DNA of 23,373 nucleotides from a virus (IMGVR_UViG_3300032050_000839:1-23373), one strand, 5' to 3'; positions 6,132 to 13,785 are shown, numbered from the stretch's first letter. Numbers and translations: made by a program. The notes: generated by a model from the sequence alone, not told the origin.

Positions 6132-7934
6132 TCATAGTCTTCCTGCCTTTTCGTCTTTTAGCATGGCGAGTAGTTTTGCTCTATCTCGAACTACTTCGTC
6201 AAAATTGTCTGCTTTAGTGTCTAGCACCTCTATCACACGCTCTTCAACCGTATTTTCAGTTACGTAGTCAATTATCGAGATTGAGTCATGCACTTCTGAG
6301 CCAATGCGGTGGACTCTGTCCATTGCTTGTTTGTAGTCGACTAACGACCACGGTCGTTGTAGCATTACCAGCCTTCGCGCTGCAGTAAGCGTAATCCCCA
6401 CACCGCCGGCTTGAGCGGTAAACAACAGCCATTTAGTGTTGCCAGACTGAAAGTCGTCAATTGCCTGCTGGCGTTCGTCTTCATCTTGTGCACCGGTGAC
6501 TAGTCCGTGCCTTATGTCCAGCTTGGTAAGGCGCGCGCTGAGCAGCTCTATTAACTGCCTTGACACGGCGCACACAGCTACAGAATCTTCGCCAAAGTCA
6601 CCGTTTTCTATGTCCTCTATCAGTGCGTCTACTTTGCATGAAGGCTCCACTAAAACTGCTTTAGTCTCTCCGCTCTCCGTGTCAGTGCTTATAGTTGCGT
6701 ATGAGCTCGCAAACTGTAAAAGTCTAGTAGTCTGAGTGAGAGCGCTGGGCGCCGTTAGAGCTTCTCCATTTTCTAGCTCAGCTATCATCGTGTCGCGCAT
6801 TTGTTCATACGCTTTTTTCTGCTTAGTAGACATTTCAACGTCTCTGCGCTCTTTCATTACTGGTGGCAGCCATTTGAGAACTTGCTGCTTTAACATTCGA
6901 CGCATGCGTGGATTTATTGACTTATAGAACTCTTCTTGCATGTGCGGCTTAACACCAAGTACAGTCATACCACCGAACGCATTAAGCATAGTGTCGACCA
7001 TGCGGTCTACCCACTTTGTTTTGCTTGGCCATTCCTCGGGTGACAGCCAGTGCAAAATTGCCCATAGATCAAGTACGTTATTCGCAATAGGAGTACCCGT
7101 GAGAGCAAATCTAAACGGAGCGTCTCCAGTTGCTGCCCACAGCGCTCTAGTCTGTTTGCTGCGCGGGTCTTTTGACCGGTGAATTTCGTCTGCTATGACC
7201 GTATTAAAGTCTATGTTGTTCAGCTCTCTTGGTCTGACTTCGCAGCGCGCTTCGGTCACTCTTTCGTCGTGTCCACCGTACTCTGGACTTCTTGCCAGCG
7301 CTATTGAACCGTAAGCTGCAAGTTTAGAGTGTGCGCGTAGCGACTCCCAGTTAATGATGTACACCTGCGCGTCAGGCTCTTCTAGCTGTCTGCGTCTCTG
7401 CAGCGCAGAGCCTTTGACTACTTGAGTTACTACGCCTGGCCACCATATTTCAAACTCTCTTGCCCAGTTCTTTTTCAGCGTGTTTGGGCAGACTATTAGT
7501 GCTGGAAACACTGCCTCGCCGCGGTCGTGGAGCAGCTTCATAGTGTGTATTGCCTGAGCAGTCTTTCCAAGCCCTGGCTCGTCGGCCAGCAGTGCCCTGC
7601 GTGCTGTAGCTAAAAACTGTACGCCAGCTCGTTGATAAGGAAACAATTTTTCTGCGCCATCACCGTCTTCGGCCTCGCGGAGGGCGAGTGACGGAGTGAT
7701 TCTGTCAGAGACTTCTCTTGCAGCCCATTCGCCCAGTGCGTCTCCAATAGTGAGCTGGTCGCGAAATGTGGACCTTAAAGCAAGACAGCTACTCCAACTA
7801 AGGGGTACACGCCAAACTTTGTCCGTGGTCGACCACGTGGCCCCTGGGATGCTCTTACAGAGCTCCTTGTAGCGCCATTCCGCCGTTATTAGAATGGACC
7901 CTTTTTTAGGGTCTATGTCTACTGTAACTGACAT
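6132..7934 (-). CDS. SNF2-type (SF2) DNA helicase with HARP-like N-terminal region
   Basis: A 600-residue superfamily 2 helicase/translocase. Motif I is DEPGLGKT (118-125), motif II DEIH (249-252) and motif III LTGTP (278-282). The second RecA domain carries GLVTGAQDEDERQQAIDDF, then GGVGITLTAA and QAMDRVHRIG (motifs V and VI). Residues 10-60 (WRYKELCKSIPGATWS...DKVWRVP) resemble the small HARP-like region of annealing helicases such as SMARCAL1. These enzymes move on double-stranded DNA and remodel forks; phage copies are common in replication modules. I start at ATG 7934 because GAGGAG lies 6 bases upstream; a GTG at 7973 would add 13 residues and run into the upstream hairpin. The gene lies between the RuvC-like and Cas4-like genes. 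Confidence 0.92.
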   Translation of the reverse strand: MSVTVDIDPKKGSILITAEWRYKELCKSIPGATWSTTDKVWRVPLSWSSCLALRSTFRDQLTIGDALGEWAAREVSDRITPSLALREAEDGDGAEKLFPYQRAGVQFLATARRALLADEPGLGKTAQAIHTMKLLHDRGEAVFPALIVCPNTLKKNWAREFEIWWPGVVTQVVKGSALQRRRQLEEPDAQVYIINWESLRAHSKLAAYGSIALARSPEYGGHDERVTEARCEVRPRELNNIDFNTVIADEIHRSKDPRSKQTRALWAATGDAPFRFALTGTPIANNVLDLWAILHWLSPEEWPSKTKWVDRMVDTMLNAFGGMTVLGVKPHMQEEFYKSINPRMRRMLKQQVLKWLPPVMKERRDVEMSTKQKKAYEQMRDTMIAELENGEALTAPSALTQTTRLLQFASSYATISTDTESGETKAVLVEPSCKVDALIEDIENGDFGEDSVAVCAVSRQLIELLSARLTKLDIRHGLVTGAQDEDERQQAIDDFQSGNTKWLLFTAQAGGVGITLTAARRLVMLQRPWSLVDYKQAMDRVHRIGSEVHDSISIIDYVTENTVEERVIEVLDTKADNFDEVVRDRAKLLAMLKDEKAGRL

Positions 7935-7961
7935 GCACTGCTCCTCGTCTTTCGTCTTTGT

Positions 7962-8012
7962 AGATACTACCACGGTTTAACAAAAAATTTTAATCTATTT
8001 ACGGCAGTATCT
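7962..8012 (-). promoter_or_regulatory. 10-bp hairpin with A/T-rich loop between the resolvase and helicase genes
   Basis: Arms 7962-7971 and 8003-8012 pair over 10 bases, with the single mismatch becoming G-U in minus-strand RNA. The 31-base loop is A/T-rich and includes a run of six T. The structure starts 2 bases after the resolvase stop and ends about 28 bases before the helicase start, within the 80-base spacer. The T run is inside the loop, so it is not a classical terminator. RNA processing, protein binding or attenuation are options. Confidence 0.45.
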
Positions 8013-8014
8013 TT

Positions 8015-8515
8015 CTAGCCCTCCAATAGAGCTCGGGGGACCCAGCCGGCTTTAACCAGCCTCAACAGACCGTGCCGTATGGCGTCCAGCGCGTGGCCAT
8101 CTCCCCCTACGTGCCAGTAGCCAAGCTTCTTTAGCGCTTGGTTCGGGAACATGTTTTTAGCGTCTGACGGTGCCTGCATTGCCAACCCAGGTAGATAGTG
8201 ACCTACTCTGTTAAGATGCTTTTCCATGTCTTTCAGCGCTTGTTTTAGAATGCCTATCTGCTCTAGGCTGTATGGCGCTTGGCTGTTTTTTACCGTCTGA
8301 GCGTTTATGGTAAACCGCTCACACGCAACCAGTAGCCTGTCGGCACCTCCTTGTACGCTTACGTATATCATCCCTCGAATGGTGTCCGCGTACGTGTCAA
8401 AGTCAGTTTCGTAGGAATGTAGAAGCGTCGGAACTCCATTCTGATACTGGAATAGAGCTATACCACTCAGCTTGCCTGGGTCTACAGCCAGCACAAACGT
8501 GTTTAGTTCTGTCAT
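8015..8515 (-). CDS. RuvC-like Holliday junction resolvase / RNase H-fold nuclease
   Basis: A 166-residue protein with the RNase H-fold start VLAVDPGKLSGIALF (8-22), where D12 is the first acidic ligand. CERF (65-68) supplies E66 at the second position, and a C-terminal GDGHALDAIRHGL (138-150) supplies D144 with H141. This is the usual phage RuvC-like pattern; such enzymes cut Holliday junctions and branched replication intermediates before packaging. I start at ATG 8515, where the codon overlaps the polymerase stop as ATGA and GGGGAG lies about 10 bases upstream. A start at 8599 would be buried in the polymerase gene. It sits directly after the polymerase gene, as in many phage replication operons. 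Confidence 0.8.
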   Translation of the reverse strand: MTELNTFVLAVDPGKLSGIALFQYQNGVPTLLHSYETDFDTYADTIRGMIYVSVQGGADRLLVACERFTINAQTVKNSQAPYSLEQIGILKQALKDMEKHLNRVGHYLPGLAMQAPSDAKNMFPNQALKKLGYWHVGGDGHALDAIRHGLLRLVKAGWVPRALLEG

Positions 8516-10335
8516 TTGTATTTGTCTCCCCATGTCTCTAGCGGTCCTTCTACACCGGCAGTTAGTGGAACTTCCCAGTTTTCTCTGGTAGTCATGCACT
8601 CACGAACGGTCTCCATGACATCTCTAGCGTCTTCTCTACGTGCCTGCAGCACAATTTCGTCATGCACCGGCACAATTAAATTTTCTGTAAGGTCGGCTTG
8701 GTCTAGCTTTATTAAGTTTTGTTTGAAGACCTCCGCGGCTCCGCCCTGTATTAAGTAGTTTACCAAAGTGTACACTCGGTCTTCGTCACAAGGCAATCTT
8801 CGTCCGGTCCACGTGTACACGTAGCCCTGGCCTTCGTTTTTTAATCTGCGCATACCAGCATCCTCTATTTTTCTTTGAAACATGGCCATGCCCGGGTAGC
8901 GCTGGTCAAATGCGTCTGAGACCGCCCGCATCTGCGCCTCCGGCACTCCCGCAGTCAAGGCTTGTTTTGGAACTCCAGCGCCGTACAGTCTTCCGTATAC
9001 AGTTCCTTTTATCAAGTTTCTGCGCTTGTCGGTTCTCATCATGCTGGGGTCTTTGTATATCTCTCTGCCTATTTCTGTAAAAGGATCCGAGCCGGTAGCA
9101 TCTGCACGATTGAACAGAGTTATCAAGTTTGAGTCCGTAGACAGGGAAGCAAACATTCTAAACTCGACTTGGTCAAGATCTGATGTGATAATTACATGGT
9201 CTTCGTCTTTAGGTATAAACGCAGTTCTGACTACTTCGTCGCCTTTAGGCAGTGTCTGCAAAGCTGGGGCCTGAATAGACATTCTAGAAGTTCTAGCTCC
9301 GAGAGTCTTTACTGACGGGTGCACAAATCCGTTTACGTTGTCGTTTAGAAAGTTTGCAAAGTATGTAGTAGCTAGTTTGTCTGCCTTGCGCTGCTTAAGC
9401 ACCAAAGAAGCTAACTCTTTTACCTGCTCATTTCCCTCTATTTGCAGCAGCTTTAGCTGGTCTTTAGTGCACGCCTTTTGTCCGCTCGGCGTCAACTCTG
9501 TAATCTCTGCGCCTAAACTTTCAAAGAGCCTAGTCAGCTGTATGTTGCTGGTGATAGAAACGCCGTTGTATCTGTTGTCTGCCCAGTCTTTTACTTGCGT
9601 AGAGTAGTGTATTAACTCGTCGTACTTTTTGCGTGAGTACTCTAAGTCAATTTTTGCGCCGTTTATCTCCATGCGCGTAACTATCTTTCTTGCCGCCATC
9701 TCTAGTTCGTATGGCCTATGGTACTTTCCATCTGGTCCACAGTCTTTGTAGAACTGGTGCCACAGCCGCATAGTAAGCACGCAGTCGAGTGCGCCGTACG
9801 CCCAGTACGGTTGAAAGTTGGTAGGCACTGTTCCCCAGGTCCAGCCGTTCTTGGCCATCTCTACGTCTAAGTTTTCTTGCAGCGCAACGGCCTTGCCGTC
9901 TATGTGTAGTGCCGCAAGACGCTTGAGTGCGCCAGAGCCAAGCGGGTCAATGATGTGCGCCATGATCATGGTGTCGTGCGCTTGGTGCCAGGGCAGCTTC
10001 CAACGAGACTGTACGTCAAACCACCGCGCCTCAAAAGCGATGTTGTGAAATACTATTGGTCCATCGTAGTTTTCCATTGCTTGATAGAAAACGCCGCCCC
10101 ACTCGTTCCAAGGTATCGCCCAGGCCTGTTCGGCGTCTCCAACCTGCACGAGCCGCAGCTGCCCGTGCCAAGGCGACAGCGCATGTGCACGCACGCCGCC
10201 AGGACGTTCTCCGGTTTCAGTGTCCACCGCAATAGCGTTTAGCGGCCTGCGTTGGCTGATCCAGTGAATAAACTCAGAAGCTTTTTCAGCAGTGTCCACC
10301 AAGTGCAGCTTAACTTCGTTCATGGAAATTGTCAT
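8512..10335 (-). CDS. Family A DNA polymerase with 3'-5' exonuclease domain
   Basis: The 607-residue protein has a DnaQ-like proofreading domain, with D38/E40 in AVDTETG, HNIAFEARWFD (97-107) and Y180-x3-D184. The polymerase domain has RTSRMSIQAPALQTLP (348-363), motif A SDLDQVEFR (385-393, D386), motif B RRNLIKGTVYGRLYG (438-452, K443) and motif C PVHDEIV (556-562, D559). It lacks the 5'-3' nuclease domain of bacterial Pol I, as usual for phage replicative copies. The residue equivalent to E. coli Phe762 is Tyr (Y447), as in T7. ATG 10335 overlaps the dCMP deaminase stop as ATGA. An in-frame ATG at 10323 is an alternative, and neither has a strong ribosome binding site, so coupling is likely. 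If modified dNTPs are made, this enzyme must accept them. Confidence 0.95.
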   Translation of the reverse strand: MTISMNEVKLHLVDTAEKASEFIHWISQRRPLNAIAVDTETGERPGGVRAHALSPWHGQLRLVQVGDAEQAWAIPWNEWGGVFYQAMENYDGPIVFHNIAFEARWFDVQSRWKLPWHQAHDTMIMAHIIDPLGSGALKRLAALHIDGKAVALQENLDVEMAKNGWTWGTVPTNFQPYWAYGALDCVLTMRLWHQFYKDCGPDGKYHRPYELEMAARKIVTRMEINGAKIDLEYSRKKYDELIHYSTQVKDWADNRYNGVSITSNIQLTRLFESLGAEITELTPSGQKACTKDQLKLLQIEGNEQVKELASLVLKQRKADKLATTYFANFLNDNVNGFVHPSVKTLGARTSRMSIQAPALQTLPKGDEVVRTAFIPKDEDHVIITSDLDQVEFRMFASLSTDSNLITLFNRADATGSDPFTEIGREIYKDPSMMRTDKRRNLIKGTVYGRLYGAGVPKQALTAGVPEAQMRAVSDAFDQRYPGMAMFQRKIEDAGMRRLKNEGQGYVYTWTGRRLPCDEDRVYTLVNYLIQGGAAEVFKQNLIKLDQADLTENLIVPVHDEIVLQARREDARDVMETVRECMTTRENWEVPLTAGVEGPLETWGDKYK

Positions 10336-10799
10336 ACTGTCTGCACTACTTCTATGCTGCACTTGCGTAGATAAGCAATAACGTCGTCTGGGTTTCTGTG
10401 CGAGTCGTTTTTGACTTTAAGCAGCACTACTCTGGTTAACCCAGAGTTTGACACAGCTTTTGCACAGTTCATGCAGATAGAGCTGTTTACGTACAGAGTT
10501 CCGCCCTCTACTCTAGACCGGTCTACGTACATCAGGGCGTTCATCTCGGCGTGTATAGCCGGACACTCGTCGTAGCTCTTGTCGAGCGGCGCCTCTCCTC
10601 TAGCTCGTTTGCACCAGTTTATGCAGTCCGAGTTTTCTGGCCAAGAAGCGGCGGGACCGTTGTATCCAGTAGACGCAATTCGACCGTTTAGCGAAACTAT
10701 GACCGCGCCAATTCGAGCACGTGAGCAACGACTTCGACGCCCGATAGCTACAGCTACGCTCATCCAAGTGTCGTCCCACGACGGTCTAGGTGTGTTCAT
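10332..10799 (-). CDS. dCMP deaminase
   Basis: A 155-residue zinc enzyme of the cytidine/deoxycytidylate deaminase fold. The zinc site is H83-A-E85 in PAIHAEMNAL together with C109-x2-C112 in SICMNCAKA. ARIGAVIVSLNGRIASTGYNG (28-48) matches the substrate-side strand and loop of dCMP deaminases. It converts dCMP to dUMP, the precursor of dTMP. I chose ATG 10799 (MNTPRPSWDDTW), 11 bases after the TS-homologue stop; upstream in-frame codons would give a basic extension unlike the family. It lies between the TS homologue and the polymerase gene. In T4 a dCMP deaminase coexists with dCMP hydroxymethylase, so its presence does not settle which nucleotide the TS homologue uses. Confidence 0.9.
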   Translation of the reverse strand: MNTPRPSWDDTWMSVAVAIGRRSRCSRARIGAVIVSLNGRIASTGYNGPAASWPENSDCINWCKRARGEAPLDKSYDECPAIHAEMNALMYVDRSRVEGGTLYVNSSICMNCAKAVSNSGLTRVVLLKVKNDSHRNPDDVIAYLRKCSIEVVQTV

Positions 10800-10810
10800 T
10801 TGCGTGTTGT

Positions 10811-11692
10811 TTACTTTACTTCTGGTTCTGCGGGTGCGGCTTTGGCATTTTTCTCTATCGCCGAGATCATGGCATCTGCATACCACTTTTCATTTTCTGC
10901 TAGTCTGTCTAGCACGCTTGGATTTATCGCTGCTTGCAGACATAGAAGTGCTGACGACTCTACTTCTCTCCAGTTTCTGCCCTTGATTGCTGGAATAGCC
11001 TCCGGCTGTTTTTCTGGTGCATGCAGCTTTTCTGCCTTCTCAAAATGCTGCTCGTATAGATGCAGCGATCCAACGTGGTGTGCGTAGACGCCTGGCTCTA
11101 TGTCTAGCACTGAAGCGATAGCAATTTGTACTCTTGTAAACTGGAACCAGTCGTACGCTGCGCCAAGCCAAGCGTCGTTTGACCGCATGTACACGCTCAT
11201 GTTTAGCTTGCCGTCTCTGATACGAAACTGGTGCAGCACCGTGCATGGATAGTCTTTTTTTCCCTTTAGCAGGTCTAGGTTTGGGTTCCACAGTGTAACT
11301 ACAGCCTGCCTGGTGTCTTTGTCGGCGATTAGACGCTCGATTACGTGGTCGTACTGCCCCCTTGTTCTTACGCCGTACGGTCCGTGAAAGGTGTTGTTTG
11401 GTTCTAAGAACTGTGCAAAGTTTGGACTGACTGCTACGGTCAACGCAGGGTGCGTTATGCCAGACAACAACTGGCACGCCTCAACCGCGCCTATGCCTGC
11501 TACTGCGCCGCGACCCGTTCCAAGCGGCAGCGTGTTTTGTACGTCGTTGATGTACACCACTGCGTCTTCTAGCTCAACGGTGTTCATTCCTCTTGGCGAT
11601 GTCTTTTTTCCGTTTTTTAGGACCCACTGAACCATTTCTGTGTATCCAGTTACTCCGTCTTCTACCTCGATCGCATTTACGCGAGAACCCAT
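10811..11692 (-). CDS. Thymidylate synthase homologue, predicted dCMP hydroxymethylase type
   Basis: The 293-residue protein keeps the TS catalytic core. Cys150 is in YPCTVLHQF, followed by RDGKLNMSVYMRSND (159-173), WLGAAYDWFQF (175-185) and HHVGSLHLYEQH (205-216). R128 in DTRQAVV matches a phosphate-binding Arg. The key point is D181, in the position of E. coli Asn177, the residue that recognises dUMP. Asp at this site is the hallmark of T4 dCMP hydroxymethylase, so hydroxymethylation of dCMP (using methylenetetrahydrofolate) is my preferred call. A TS of altered specificity remains possible, and dUMP hydroxymethylase is less likely because SPO1-type enzymes are expected to keep Asn. ATG 11692 has a perfect AAAGGAG 5 bases upstream and overlaps the kinase gene by 16 bases. 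The last 20 residues are Ala/Glu/Lys-rich. Confidence 0.8.
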   Translation of the reverse strand: MGSRVNAIEVEDGVTGYTEMVQWVLKNGKKTSPRGMNTVELEDAVVYINDVQNTLPLGTGRGAVAGIGAVEACQLLSGITHPALTVAVSPNFAQFLEPNNTFHGPYGVRTRGQYDHVIERLIADKDTRQAVVTLWNPNLDLLKGKKDYPCTVLHQFRIRDGKLNMSVYMRSNDAWLGAAYDWFQFTRVQIAIASVLDIEPGVYAHHVGSLHLYEQHFEKAEKLHAPEKQPEAIPAIKGRNWREVESSALLCLQAAINPSVLDRLAENEKWYADAMISAIEKNAKAAPAEPEVK

Positions 11693-12711
11693 GATGTCTC
11701 CTTTGCCCAGTTAGTACTTCTGTTTTTTGGTGTTTCTCCACGCGCTAGAGCGGCTATTGCTGCTCCGTACTCTTGCTGTTGTCCCGCGTAGAATCTTTTT
11801 ATGTGCTGAGGGTGCGAAGTAACAGCAGTTAGTTCTACTTCTGCTTTTTTACATATTGCTTCGGCGTTTCTTCCAAGTGCAATTACTGTCGGAGAACCGA
11901 GCGTACTCCATGACGAGTGCAGGACTTCTGGAGATAGCTCGCTGCCGTTTAGTATTCCAGCAGTAGGCCAAAAGTTGTCTTCTAAGGCACCCAGTAAAAA
12001 GTCACCGCTGTTTCCGTCAACTGGTATAAATGGCAACATTGTTGCTTTTCCGTACCACCTGTTTTGATTACGCTGGTCTCCAATCAACAAAGTTTTTGGT
12101 TTAGGCGCACCGATGTAAAACGGCATGTTTGCTAAATGCTTTACATCGTTTTCTACTTGAAAAGCGGTATCAACAATCATGTCAGCAAGTGCGGCTAGTT
12201 CGTTTAGATCGTCCGGGTTTGGCTGCAGCTTTCCAGTAAACACGGCTGATTTAGTTACTGTTTTTTCGTGTAAGTCGATGAGCGCGCCTAGCTCGTCTGA
12301 CTTTACATAGTCATCGCCGCGGCTGTCTAGTCGTCTGGTAACTACGTCTAGTGGTTGATACAGCCAAAACAGTGCGGCCCCGCGGGACATTAAAAACATC
12401 TCTGTCCATCTCCACCCAGCCGCGCCTAAAAGACCGTATCCGTCGCTGTCGCTGCTCGGTCGCTTTAGCGGAGCATAGGTGGCTTCTCCCCAGTGCCATC
12501 TATCGGCAACTATCAAGGAGTCAGGGTGCGCAATGTTTTCTATGGACAGTACATAGTCTTTTAGCGCCCAGCGTCTGTTGAGTTCCTCTGGCTTACTTTT
12601 GTGAAAAACATGCACTGGACTTCCAGTGTCTAAATTGCACAAAAGTAGTTTTATTTCTTCTACCAATGTGCTCTTCCCAGAGGCGTCTGTGCCCTCAATT
12701 ATGATAAACAA
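11677..12711 (-). CDS. P-loop (thymidylate-kinase-like) nucleotide kinase fused to a uracil-DNA-glycosylase-like domain
   Basis: Residues 1-185 form a dNMP/thymidylate-kinase-like domain: P-loop GTDASGKST (7-15), DRWHWGEATYAPL (70-82) as the base-binding DR motif, and a RRLDSRGDDY lid region (126-135). Residues 200-325 look like a second domain of the uracil-DNA glycosylase superfamily: KTLLIGDQ (206-212), an SG-loop (235-236), VIALGRNAEAI (276-286) and TSHPQHIKRF (298-307). The usual GEAPG catalytic loop is altered to IGDQRNQ, so the domain may bind bases without cutting. The kinase would charge dTMP or hydroxymethyl-dNMP, the product of the next gene. The start is TTG at 12711 with AAGGA 6 bases upstream and an in-frame stop just before it. 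The kinase call is strong. The C-terminal fold is an inference from weak motifs. Confidence 0.75.
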   Translation of the reverse strand: MFIIIEGTDASGKSTLVEEIKLLLCNLDTGSPVHVFHKSKPEELNRRWALKDYVLSIENIAHPDSLIVADRWHWGEATYAPLKRPSSDSDGYGLLGAAGWRWTEMFLMSRGAALFWLYQPLDVVTRRLDSRGDDYVKSDELGALIDLHEKTVTKSAVFTGKLQPNPDDLNELAALADMIVDTAFQVENDVKHLANMPFYIGAPKPKTLLIGDQRNQNRWYGKATMLPFIPVDGNSGDFLLGALEDNFWPTAGILNGSELSPEVLHSSWSTLGSPTVIALGRNAEAICKKAEVELTAVTSHPQHIKRFYAGQQQEYGAAIAALARGETPKNRSTNWAKETSWVLA

Positions 12712-12765
12712 TTTTTATCCTTCATCCTTTGTCTTGTGTCTTTTGCGCTTGTTACTACTATTGTT

Positions 12766-12771
12766 ATTATA
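12766..12771 (-). promoter_or_regulatory. Possible -10 promoter element upstream of the kinase-TS-deaminase run
   Basis: A perfect TATAAT on the minus strand lies in the 99-base spacer before the kinase start at 12711. No convincing TTGACA-like -35 element is found at 16-18 bases, and there is no extended -10 TG. It would place an internal promoter at the head of the nucleotide-metabolism and replication block, separating it from the tail operon. It could equally be a chance hexamer in an A/T-rich spacer. Confidence 0.3.
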
Positions 12772-12773
12772 GG

Positions 12774-12817
12774 CCCGTGTAGACCTAAAAGTACACGACT
12801 GGCCAGGCGTCTACGGG
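12774..12817 (-). promoter_or_regulatory. Hairpin at the junction of the tail/accessory block and the replication block
   Basis: Arms 12774-12784 and 12809-12817 pair over nine bases (CCCGT plus AGAC) with a two-base bulge on one side, around a loop of 24 bases that contains the palindrome TGGCCA. The stop codon of the gene at 12811-13305 lies in one arm. No T run follows, so it is not an intrinsic terminator by sequence. It directly precedes the candidate TATAAT. Possible roles are message-end protection or an operator. Confidence 0.35.
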
Positions 12818-13305
12818 ATTATTTCTACCCGGTACATTTTTTCTATCTTCTGGTCGACGTCAGCTGCCTGCTCCAACAGTCGCTGGGCCACATTCGTGAG
12901 ATACCTGGCGCCACCCTGGTCGTACTTGTACAGCGCGTCTAGTACTGCCTGCGGGTCTTCACTGACCTGTGCCCAGTACCGGTACTTTTCTGGAAACACC
13001 AGGTCTATGCTGTCGTCTGGCTGACATGCCACTGGGCAGCTCTCCCTCTGGTCACCACACAGGACGGCGGCAGAGTCTAGCTCACTGCGACTGGCTTCGT
13101 TTAGCGAGTATCTAGTTACCAAGGGACATGTCGCGCCGTGGTACACAATAGAGACCCCTACCCTAGACAAGACGTACGAGCCGTTGTCAGTTTTGTAAAG
13201 CTTAAACTCTATCCAACGGTAAGAGCCACGACGCCATGAGGAAGACTCTGCCAATAGCTTACCGTTGAACTGTAGTGTTCTGGTGCCGTCTTTTATTTCA
13301 AACAT
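12811..13305 (-). CDS. Conserved hypothetical actinophage protein
   Basis: A 164-residue soluble protein starting FEIKDGTRTLQFNGKLLAE, with a beta-rich first half (RWIEFKLYKT, SYVLSRVGVS) and a cysteine-containing middle (CPLVTRY, CGDQRESCPVAC). A helical C-terminal part (QAVLDALYKYDQGGARYLT, then LLEQAADVDQKI) follows. I believe similar proteins occur in Streptomyces phages, but I cannot name a function. The cysteine group may bind metal. ATG 13305 has only a weak AGG about 10 bases upstream. It is the last gene before the 99-base spacer that opens the replication block. Confidence 0.6.
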   Translation of the reverse strand: MFEIKDGTRTLQFNGKLLAESSSWRRGSYRWIEFKLYKTDNGSYVLSRVGVSIVYHGATCPLVTRYSLNEASRSELDSAAVLCGDQRESCPVACQPDDSIDLVFPEKYRYWAQVSEDPQAVLDALYKYDQGGARYLTNVAQRLLEQAADVDQKIEKMYRVEIIP

Positions 13306-13341
13306 ATAGTCGCTGCCTCACTGTTTCTGTGTTGTTTAGTG

Positions 13342-13551
13342 CTACTGCTGGCTAGGTTCTTCTTTTTGCTTTTCTCTTGGCTCAAAGTTTCCCGGGAGAA
13401 GGTTTGCTACTTTTTCTTTTTCAAGAATCAGCATGCCTTCCAGCTCAGAAGCCAGCGCCATTGCCCTGTTTAGTTGGTCCCTAGTTATACGAATTACCTG
13501 CTGCAGTAGTGCTATCTGCTCGGCTTGTTCCCGCTGTTTTTCTTCTGACAT
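13342..13551 (-). CDS. Small coiled-coil hypothetical protein
   Basis: 69 residues, almost entirely charged or helical. EQAEQIALLQQVIRITRDQL and the following ALASELEGMLILEKEKV show heptad-like spacing of Leu/Ile, suggesting a short coiled coil, and the tail is Glu/Lys/Gln-rich. The ATG overlaps the stop of the upstream small gene as TAATG, so the two are probably co-translated and may pair with each other. No family recognised. Confidence 0.55.
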   Translation of the reverse strand: MSEEKQREQAEQIALLQQVIRITRDQLNRAMALASELEGMLILEKEKVANLLPGNFEPREKQKEEPSQQ

Positions 13552-13781
13552 TAGTTTTCTTCTGGCAGCAGGGCAGCTCTACTGGCATTGAGCGCCGCGA
13601 TCTGTCGATCTTTTTCTGCAATTTGATTTGTTAGTTCCAGCAAGGTAATAGCGTCGGGTGCACTCTTTGCCTGTTCGGCAATTTTTGCAATCTCGTTAGT
13701 GTACTTACTGTACTCAATTGTACGGATCTGAGACTCCACTATTGCAATTTTTTCAGAATTGTCTATGAACGTATAAGACAT
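13551..13781 (-). CDS. Small coiled-coil hypothetical protein
   Basis: 76 residues, starting MSYTFIDNSEKIAIVESQIR, followed by helical segments NEIAKIAEQAKSAPDA and TNQIAEKDRQIAALNASRA with regular Ile/Leu/Ala spacing. The size, helicity and overlap with the next coiled-coil gene suggest a small helical pair. GAGGAA precedes the ATG by about 11 bases. No family recognised and no enzymatic motif visible. Confidence 0.55.
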   Translation of the reverse strand: MSYTFIDNSEKIAIVESQIRTIEYSKYTNEIAKIAEQAKSAPDAITLLELTNQIAEKDRQIAALNASRAALLPEEN

Positions 13782-13785
13782 GTCT

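Noticed and set aside
6132-7973. Longer helicase start at GTG 7973.
   Set aside because: ATG 7934 has GAGGAG 6 bases upstream. The GTG has no ribosome binding site and borders the intergenic hairpin.
8015-8599. Longer resolvase start at 8599.
   Set aside because: It would overlap 28 codons of the polymerase gene and add a Cys/Arg-rich segment unlike the family. ATG 8515 gives an ATGA overlap and starts just before the D12 motif.
11040-11477. 145-residue minus-strand frame.
   Set aside because: It is nested in another frame of the TS homologue, has a basic random-looking composition, and no motif or start signal.
12774-12817. Rho-independent terminator between the tail/accessory and replication blocks.
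   Set aside because: The stem has a bulge, the loop is 24 bases, and no T run follows on the minus strand. It is kept only as a hairpin.
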